In this document: one piece after another, positions 58,089-64,000 of the stretch | How the letters are laid out: each line of letters opens with the position of its first letter | Position numbering within the stretch: the stretch's first letter is position 1 | NCBI RefSeq assembly: GCF_026000295.1 | Contig: NZ_AP026769.1 | Location: forward strand, 806,001 to 870,000 | Source: Helicobacter suis HS1 | GTDB lineage: Bacteria > Campylobacterota > Campylobacteria > Campylobacterales > Helicobacteraceae | Length of the DNA stretch: 64,000 nucleotides | Direction: 5' to 3' | Translations under genes and position numbers: made by a program | The notes under the pieces: generated by a model | What the model saw: the letters and a program-made list of their open reading frames with translations, nothing else | Database searches by the model: none | Told to the model about the DNA's origin: nothing

Positions 58089-58367
58089 GTGAAGTGCCCA
58101 AATGCTAAAAACATTCAGGCTTGCTTGGCTGATGTTGCCCGTAGGGAGAGTTTGGTTCTCACTCTGTGTCCCTATAGTAGGGATTTTACAGAGTTTGATC
58201 TCCAACGCATTCGCTTGCAGGTCAAATCGCATCACATATCCAAAGGCGTAACTTTTTAGCACTCCCTGCCGTAGATACAGATGTATGCGGTATTGTATCA
58301 TAAAGTGGTGAAAATGGTAGCATTCATTCCACCCACTAAAAACGGGTGGGATTTCTGCAGAAAATGA
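58089..58367 (-). mobile_element. Non-autonomous IS605-type element, copy 3 (279 bp)
   Basis: Left end 58367 beside TTTAA; left hairpin 58328-58351. Here a T-G wobble of copy 1 is a C-G pair, a compensatory change that supports the stem. Right end GTGAAG at 58089. The interior encodes DLQANALEIKLCKIPTIGTQ in frame, a tnpB-type C-terminus. It lies 43 bases upstream of pta and reads towards it. Confidence 0.7.
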
Positions 58368-58496
58368 TTAAAACGCAAAGTTAAAGGATAACTACATGGT
58401 TTTTGGAGTAAAGGGGGGTGTGGTTGGATTTTAACGCAATATAAGAAGTGTGATACAATCAAGTGTGCTACAATCAAGGTAAAAAGATAACTCCAG

Positions 58497-60446
58497 ATGA
58501 TAACTAAAAAACCAAATGCACCTATTAACCTTGGCGATACCAGTTTTAGGCGCAAAGAGATCGTTGGCGATTATAAAACCCTACTTCAGGGACTATGTGA
58601 TTTACACCTAGAGTGGGATATACACAACGGGTCGCAGGAAATGTTTTACCGCTATGTGTTAGAAAGTGGTCTTATTAAACCACCAGATAAGGATATTAGC
58701 CATGCAGAGCAAGCCAAGCGGGCAAGAACCTACAGCAATGCACTTGTTAAAATAGGCTTTATAGACCATAAGCGGGTATTGACCCCAGCAGGTTTAGCCT
58801 TTTTACACAATGAAATTAAATTAGATTTCTTAGAATCCTTGCTAGGCTTAAAACAAGATAATGTTGCTTTTTTACGGCAACTTTTCAAGTTAGAGGTTCA
58901 TCAAAATGGGAGCATTATTTATTTTTACCGCATAGCTCTTGTACTTCTGCTTAGATTTTACAAAATCCCGCTAGATCACTTCTGTAAGATTTTATTAAGT
59001 TTAGAGCCCAAGCAACACGCAGGGACATTAACAAGTGTCCTTGATGGCTACCAAAAAGTTATAGAGAATAAGCAAGACATCTATGCCTTTATCAAACAAC
59101 TCCACATAAAAAGTAAAGAGGTGCATTTTACAAATGATAAGATGCAAATAGAAAAATTTAACATCTACTTTAAAAACCGCAAAAGCCAAAATTCAACAGT
59201 TCTTTATTGGCAATTTTACCAAGCTTGCCTAAACTTTTATAACGCCAAAACCCCCACAAACCTAGAAAACTTATACACAATCGGTTCTAATCAAGTTGTT
59301 ATCAAAGCTTTTGGTTTTGGCAAACCTCTGTTTGTAAAATCGCTTGTAAGTGGAAAAGATAATATTTTATTTGGTGCGCCCAACTTAGAAGAGTTTAACC
59401 GCCAATTCTACGAAAGATATCGCGACTCAAGGCATTACGACCAAGTGCAAGAATACAGCGATGTACTCATACGCATTTTTAGAGTTTCAGGGCTTATTAG
59501 TTTTAATAACAACCTAGTTAGCCTAAAGCAAAGGGAAGTGATCCAAGAAATCTTTAGTTCTGAAAATCAGATCATCTTAGATGCGCAATTCTCACCCCCT
59601 ACAAACGCCCTTAGCCTTTATCAAGACCTTTCCCTAGTACAAATCCTAAACCTAGAACAAAACGCCCTAGAGAGCTTTGAGAAGCGTATTAGAGCTAAGT
59701 GCCAAATCCCCTCTAAAGTCTCTACACAAGATTTTTTTAAAAACCAATATGAGCGCCAATTTGAAGCCAAAATAGAGAGTCTCTACACAGATAGCCAGCT
59801 TTGCGCCCTTTTAGGTATGTTTGGCCACAAAAGCCAACATAAAAAGATCCAAGAGATCACCACAGATAACGCTAGTGTGCCAACTATCTTTGAATACATC
59901 GTTGCTCTTGTGTGGCATAGAATCAGTGGTAAGGACTTTAATTTGCAAGATAGCATGAAATTGAGCCTAGATGCCGATGGCTTGCCCCTATTACATGCTC
60001 CGGGTGGAGATGGCGATATTATTGCACGCCATGCTACTTTTGATACCATGCTAGAGGTTACTCTTATGGATAAGAACGCCCAAAAGCGGGGAGAGTTAGA
60101 GCCTGTTATCAGGCATGGTGCAAATTTAAGTGCCCAAAACAACCAACAAGGGCGTAAGTCTTATGTTTTTTTCATAGCCGATACTTTAGATGTTAATGTC
60201 ATCAATCTTTTTAGAGCCAGCGCCTACGCGCAACTCCAACATACCCGTCAAAAAATCAGCACAAATGGGGTTAAAATCTTTGCTTTAAATACCAAGCAAC
60301 TTGGCTACCTCTTAGAAAAAAAGCCCAACTACAAGGCATTAATTGCCACCATTTTTAAAGACTACAGCTATAACAACCCTAAACCCATAACTTACCAGTG
60401 GCATAAAGAAGTTTGGCAGGCTGTAAAAGCCCTATGTGTGCCATGA
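58497..60446 (+). CDS. AlwI-family type IIS restriction endonuclease
   Basis: 649 residues. NLGDTSFRRKE and the long helical first half, then SVPTIFEYIVALVWHRISG and GGDGDIIARHATFDTMLEVT match AlwI-type enzymes; D in GDGDI and E-x-T in LEVTLMD are the PD-(D/E)XK catalytic pattern. AlwI recognises GGATC and cuts beside it; specificity here is inferred from family only. The last 4 bases overlap the first methylase (ATGA), and the three genes form one operon. Start ATG lies after ATAACTCCAG, so translation may be weak. Confidence 0.75.
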   Translation: MITKKPNAPINLGDTSFRRKEIVGDYKTLLQGLCDLHLEWDIHNGSQEMFYRYVLESGLIKPPDKDISHAEQAKRARTYSNALVKIGFIDHKRVLTPAGLAFLHNEIKLDFLESLLGLKQDNVAFLRQLFKLEVHQNGSIIYFYRIALVLLLRFYKIPLDHFCKILLSLEPKQHAGTLTSVLDGYQKVIENKQDIYAFIKQLHIKSKEVHFTNDKMQIEKFNIYFKNRKSQNSTVLYWQFYQACLNFYNAKTPTNLENLYTIGSNQVVIKAFGFGKPLFVKSLVSGKDNILFGAPNLEEFNRQFYERYRDSRHYDQVQEYSDVLIRIFRVSGLISFNNNLVSLKQREVIQEIFSSENQIILDAQFSPPTNALSLYQDLSLVQILNLEQNALESFEKRIRAKCQIPSKVSTQDFFKNQYERQFEAKIESLYTDSQLCALLGMFGHKSQHKKIQEITTDNASVPTIFEYIVALVWHRISGKDFNLQDSMKLSLDADGLPLLHAPGGDGDIIARHATFDTMLEVTLMDKNAQKRGELEPVIRHGANLSAQNNQQGRKSYVFFIADTLDVNVINLFRASAYAQLQHTRQKISTNGVKIFALNTKQLGYLLEKKPNYKALIATIFKDYSYNNPKPITYQWHKEVWQAVKALCVP

Positions 60447-61519
60447 AAACCTTTAGCATATCCAACCGCCGTTATTTGGGGGGTAAGGCGCACATGCTAG
60501 GCTTGATAGAGCAGGTCGTGCGCACACATACACATGGCTGCAAGAGTTTTGCTGATCTCTTTGCAGGTACAGGTGTTGTCGCCCATCATTTTAACCCAAG
60601 CTTTGACATCGTGGTTAATGATATTTTGGCGTGCAATCACTACGCTTATCTATGCTTTTTCTCGTATATGCCCTATGATAGGGGCTTGATTTTGCATCTA
60701 CTCACACACTACAACCAAGTTACAGATTTAGCCGACAACTACTACAGCCAAACATTTGCTAACACCTATCTAAGTGCTGCAAATCTTAAGAAAGTGGGCT
60801 TTATTCGCGATGATCTAGATCAAAAACTTAAAGAAAAAGAAATTAATGAGCGGGAACACTCTATTTTACTAACCTCTCTTATTTATGCCATCGATCGAAT
60901 CGCTAACACCGTGGGGCATTATGATGCCTACCGCAAAAATGGGGCGCTAGAAATATCCTTAGAGTTGCGGATGCCAACCATTGTTAATACCCATAATACC
61001 CATAATCAAATTTTTAACATGGACGCTAATGTACTTGCTAAGCATCTACAAGCCGACATTGTCTATTTAGACCCCCCCTACAACTCGCGCCAATACGCCA
61101 ACGCTTACCACTTTTTAGAAAACATCGCTCGCAACACCAAACCCCCCGTCTTTGGAAGTGCGGGCAAAATGGATTTAAGTAGTTTAAGAAGCCAGTATTG
61201 TCTAAAAGATGCCAAAGAACACTTCAAAGAAATCATAAACACACTCAAAGCCCGCTATATTCTCTTTTCCTACAACAATACCAATGGCGCCAATCCCCGC
61301 TCTAACACTAAAATTAGCGATACTGACATTTTAGAGATTTTGGGGCAAAAGGGCGTGGTATCTGTCTTTAGTAAGGATTGTACCCCCTTTAGTGCGGGTA
61401 AATCTGCTATCACTAACCACCAAGAACGGCTGTTTTTATGCGCTGTTGATCCCTATAAACTTAGGCATAGTTTAAGAAATCCACAGACTAAGATAAAGCT
61501 TGATTCAATCTCCTCTTAA
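60443..61519 (+). CDS. DNA adenine methyltransferase 1 of the AlwI-type system
   Basis: 358 residues from the ATG at 60443 overlapping the nuclease stop. SISNRRYLGGKAHMLGLIEQ with SFADLFAGTGVVAHHF is the SAM site, and DIVYLDPPYNSRQYANAYHF holds the DPPY catalytic motif. An asymmetric site needs one methylase per strand, which explains two methylases. The next gene starts inside its last codons. Confidence 0.85.
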   Translation: MKTFSISNRRYLGGKAHMLGLIEQVVRTHTHGCKSFADLFAGTGVVAHHFNPSFDIVVNDILACNHYAYLCFFSYMPYDRGLILHLLTHYNQVTDLADNYYSQTFANTYLSAANLKKVGFIRDDLDQKLKEKEINEREHSILLTSLIYAIDRIANTVGHYDAYRKNGALEISLELRMPTIVNTHNTHNQIFNMDANVLAKHLQADIVYLDPPYNSRQYANAYHFLENIARNTKPPVFGSAGKMDLSSLRSQYCLKDAKEHFKEIINTLKARYILFSYNNTNGANPRSNTKISDTDILEILGQKGVVSVFSKDCTPFSAGKSAITNHQERLFLCAVDPYKLRHSLRNPQTKIKLDSISS

Positions 61520-62378
61520 CTACACGGGAGGTAAATTTAGACTCTTGCCCCAAATACTCCCCAAATTTCCGCCCCATATCCACACCTTTTATGATATCTT
61601 TTGTGGTGGGTTTAATGTGGGGGCAAATGTCAAGGCACATAGGGTGTTAGGCATAGATAAGAACAAATCCTTAATTGAGCTTTTATCTTATATCCAAAAC
61701 ACCTCCAATTTAGAGGAACAAATTGATCAGATTATCGCTACACATGGACTCAGCCAATCTAGTCTATGGGGTTACTCCCACTATAACACCACTTCTAACA
61801 CAGGTTTGGGGGCGCATAATAAGCAAGCGTTTTTAAAGCTTAGGGAGAGCTATAACCATAGCAAAGAGCCCTTATTGTTACTCGTGTTGGTGATCTTTGC
61901 TTTTAATAACCAGATGCGCTTTAATAACAAGGGGGCTTTTAATTTGCCTGTAGGCAAGCGGGATTTTAATACAAGGCTTAGGCACAAATTACAGCTTTTT
62001 CAAGAAAGGATACAGGGGAATTATTTCTCATGCATGGACTTTAGGGCGATGGACTTAAACGCTGTGTCATCTAATGATTTTTTTTACCTTGATCCGCCCT
62101 ATCTCTTAGGTTGTGCGCATTATAACGAAAATGGAGGGTGGTCTTTAGAAGATGAACTAGATTTATTGCACTTTTTACAAAAAGTTAGCCACAGGGGTAT
62201 TAAATTTGCGCTTTCTAATGTGCTTGAGCATAAGGGGGCAAAGCACCAAATGCTTTTAGAGTGGTGTGGGGCACAAAAGTGGCACATACACCCTTTAACA
62301 TACAGCTATGCTAATTCTAGCTACCAAGCTAAACATAAAAACACCCCAAGCCAAGAAGTGTTGGTTACAAACTACTAG
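61500..62378 (+). CDS. DNA adenine methyltransferase 2 (Dam/D12 class)
   Basis: 292 residues, TTG start overlapping the first methylase by 20 bases. PLNYTGGKFRLLPQILPKFP, TFYDIFCGGFNVGANV and FFYLDPPYLLGCAHY are the D12-class motifs I, SAM site and DPPY. It should methylate the other strand of the recognition site. Complete. Confidence 0.85.
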   Translation: MIQSPLNYTGGKFRLLPQILPKFPPHIHTFYDIFCGGFNVGANVKAHRVLGIDKNKSLIELLSYIQNTSNLEEQIDQIIATHGLSQSSLWGYSHYNTTSNTGLGAHNKQAFLKLRESYNHSKEPLLLLVLVIFAFNNQMRFNNKGAFNLPVGKRDFNTRLRHKLQLFQERIQGNYFSCMDFRAMDLNAVSSNDFFYLDPPYLLGCAHYNENGGWSLEDELDLLHFLQKVSHRGIKFALSNVLEHKGAKHQMLLEWCGAQKWHIHPLTYSYANSSYQAKHKNTPSQEVLVTNY

Positions 62379-62475
62379 ATTGAGGGTAGCCTATAGCAAT
62401 GAGAAGTTTTACCATCAGCGCTATAAAGCCCCTAGTTTTGAAGGCGGTGAGTGTGTTGCAGAATTTAATAAGGAT
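62379..62475. other. Short stretch with a possible gene remnant
   Basis: A frame without start reads FYHQRYKAPSFEGGECVAEF and stops at 62479-62481, overlapping the end of aroK. It looks coding-like but is too short to name. In H. pylori other genes lie between eno and aroK; here they are absent. Confidence 0.2.
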
Positions 62476-62970
62476 TTATAAGCGCTTTAAAATATCTGCA
62501 ATCACCCTTTCTGGGCTTTGATTGGCATTGATTCGGTGGTGTGCCATAGAGTCATAACGGCTACAACGCTTTTGATAAAGGGCGTGTAGCTGTTCTGTTG
62601 TTTTAAAAAGAGGGCGGGGAGTAGAATCATTTATTAGGCGTGTATAAAGAACTTTAAAATCTAGGCATAGATAGATCAAAACACCTACTTCTATAGGGGT
62701 AAAAATGGGTAATCCTCCCCCTGTGGCAATCACTAAGGGGGTTTGTAATTGGCTAATTTGACTGACTAATTCTTTTTCTAGTTTTCTAAAATAGCCTTCT
62801 GAATATTTGTTAAAGATTTGTGTAATCTCTAAGCCTTCTTGGGCGCTGATTTGTAAATCTGTATCTAAAAAGCTACAGCCTAACATTTGTGCTAAAAGCG
62901 CGCCTATAGTACTCTTGCCACTACCCATAAAACCAATGAGCCAAATTTTAAAAGAGTGAGGGGCCTGCAT
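62476..62970 (-). CDS. aroK: Shikimate kinase AroK
   Basis: 164 residues. Walker [16 protein letters not shown], shikimate site [17 protein letters not shown] and [14 protein letters not shown]. Phosphorylates shikimate in aromatic amino-acid synthesis. The start overlaps the end of eno by 23 bases, so it is translated with it. Confidence 0.95.
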   Translation of the reverse strand: MQAPHSFKIWLIGFMGSGKSTIGALLAQMLGCSFLDTDLQISAQEGLEITQIFNKYSEGYFRKLEKELVSQISQLQTPLVIATGGGLPIFTPIEVGVLIYLCLDFKVLYTRLINDSTPRPLFKTTEQLHALYQKRCSRYDSMAHHRINANQSPERVIADILKRL

Positions 62971-64000
62971 AAATGCCTTCTATACTATCCTCAATTTCTA
63001 AAAGGCGGTTGTATTTAGCCGTGCGCTCGCCACGAGTGGGCGCACCTGTTTTAATCTGCCCGGTGTTAAGCGCTACTGCAAAATCAGCGATAAAGCTATC
63101 CTCACTCTCCCCGCTACGATGACTCATCACACAGGCATAACCTGACTTTTGCGCTAGGTGCATGGTTTGAATAGTTTGTGAGAGTGTGCCTATTTGGTTG
63201 GGTTTAATTAAAATCGCGTTGGCTAGTTTAGCCTCAATGCCTTTTTGTAAAAGTTTGCTATTGGTTACAAAAAGATCATCGCCTACTAATTGGACTTTTT
63301 GCCCTAATTTAGCGCTTAGTTCTGCCCAGCCGCTATAATCCTCCTCGCCTAAAGCGTCCTCAATAGAGACAATGGGGTATTTTTCTAGCAGTCTGTCATA
63401 ATATTCAATTAGCGCGCTTGCTTCAAGTTCTTTATTTTCGCTACTCAGCACATAACGCCCCGCAGGATTCATTAATTCACTACTGGCTATATCTAAAGCC
63501 AAAGCGATCTGTTCACCGGGTTGATAACCCGCCTTTTCAATGGCTTTTAAAATCCAATCCAAAGGTTCTTTATTATTTTTAAAATTGGGCGCAAATCCGC
63601 CTTCATCTCCTACGCTAATGGGTTGTTTGGCCTCTACTAACATGTTTTTTAGTGTGTGATAAACCTCCACACTGGCGCGTAAAGCCTCTTTAAAACTTTC
63701 AAACTTAAGAGGCATGATCATGTACTCTTGAAAGTCTAAGTTATTGTTAGCATGTGCGCCCCCGTTGATGATATTTAGCATAGGAGTGGGCAGTGTCAGG
63801 CCATTAATGCCTCCTAAATAACTATGGAGGGCTAAATGTAAAGAGCAAGCAGAGGCGCGTGCTAAAGCCAAAGACACCCCCAAGCTAGCATTAGCCCCCA
63901 AATGCGCATAATTTTCTGTGCCATCTATTTTTTGCAATAAAGAATCAACATGGCTTTGGTTATAAGGATCTAAACCCACTAAAGCCTCTTGAATCACCCC
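62948..64000 (-). CDS. eno: Enolase, N-terminus beyond the right edge
   Basis: About 350 codons are visible; the frame is open at the edge, and roughly 75 N-terminal residues are missing. [34 protein letters not shown] (the catalytic His loop), [31 protein letters not shown] and [16 protein letters not shown] are standard enolase. It converts 2-phosphoglycerate to phosphoenolpyruvate and is often displayed on the surface as well. Confidence 0.95.
   Translation of the reverse strand, partial: GVIQEALVGLDPYNQSHVDSLLQKIDGTENYAHLGANASLGVSLALARASACSLHLALHSYLGGINGLTLPTPMLNIINGGAHANNNLDFQEYMIMPLKFESFKEALRASVEVYHTLKNMLVEAKQPISVGDEGGFAPNFKNNKEPLDWILKAIEKAGYQPGEQIALALDIASSELMNPAGRYVLSSENKELEASALIEYYDRLLEKYPIVSIEDALGEEDYSGWAELSAKLGQKVQLVGDDLFVTNSKLLQKGIEAKLANAILIKPNQIGTLSQTIQTMHLAQKSGYACVMSHRSGESEDSFIADFAVALNTGQIKTGAPTRGERTAKYNRLLEIEDSIEGIYAGPSLF

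Noticed and set aside
58046-58301. N-terminal extension of Pta
   Set aside because: The codons belong to the inserted IS605-type element; a good ribosome-binding site lies before the ATG at 58046.
54925-58367. Mini-element copies as further members of the displaced-segment ladder
   Set aside because: They differ by many substitutions, have defined mobile-element ends and lie 3.2 and 14 kb apart, so they are true dispersed repeats.

Overview
The window reads as a gastric, non-pylori Helicobacter chromosome (H. felis / heilmannii / bizzozeronii / suis type; species not decided). Evidence: an HpaA-family lipoprotein, a cholesterol alpha-glucosyltransferase very like HP0421, a 23S-5S rRNA pair with no 16S beside it, and gene orders I remember from H. 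pylori: flgL-rplU-rpmA-dppABCDF-obgE (HP0295-HP0303), cfa-metG-HP0418-cmoB-HP0420-cgt (HP0416-HP0421) and ribA-moaD-moaE-mogA-moaC-hpaA (HP0802-HP0797). No database was consulted.

Layout. 1-7.8 kb: a decayed prophage with a P22-type portal, a PBECR nuclease tail, an Rz1-like lipoprotein, a probable internal virion protein and a cut CI-like repressor, hit by an IS605-type element (tnpB fragment plus complete tnpA). 8.0-8.4 kb: four tRNA genes. 8.5-13.7 kb: putA-putP proline use. 14.1-17.6 kb: 23S and 5S rRNA. 17.7-19.8 kb: accessory genes (PUA/EVE-like, GIY-YIG, broken EcoRI-type methylase). 20.1-21.5 kb: a phase-variable glycosyltransferase and two tRNAs. 21.6-24.7 kb: broken alginate-lyase-like gene, split atoE and a DUF3943 membrane protein. 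24.7-28.2 kb: ribA and molybdopterin genes. 28.2-33.6 kb: hpaA, a sulfatase-type membrane enzyme and flgL. 33.7-40.4 kb: rplU-rpmA-dpp-obgE. 40.5-43.8 kb: a Mu-like head-gene remnant. 43.9-48.4 kb: a NikZYXWV-like ABC importer. 48.5-54.9 kb: cgt to cfa. 55.3-58.0 kb: pta-ackA. 58.5-62.4 kb: an AlwI-type type IIS restriction system with two adenine methylases. 62.5-64 kb: aroK and part of eno.

The most striking feature is not a gene. Twelve identical or near-identical segments of 25-166 bp occur twice, always in the same orientation. The copy that is out of context is always the upstream one, and its source always lies 2,690-2,792 bp downstream. The offset falls almost linearly across the window, about 2.3 bp per kb. 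Several real genes (obgE, an HP0418-like gene, the methylase, two phage genes) and the 5' end of the 23S gene are broken exactly at these segments. I think this is most likely a coordinate error between two versions of the assembly, not biology, and it warns against reading those genes as true pseudogenes. A second layer of single-base frameshifts in homopolymers (about 563, 19330, 21735, 21868, 23330 and 46187) points to sequencing error.

Signals that look biological: a family of about 270-bp non-autonomous IS605-type elements with matched-loop hairpins and a tnpB tail (three copies), the (AG)12 switch in the glycosyltransferase, a 43-bp repeat of the 5S 3' end flanking a PUA/EVE-like gene, and nuclease-type domains in both phage remnants.
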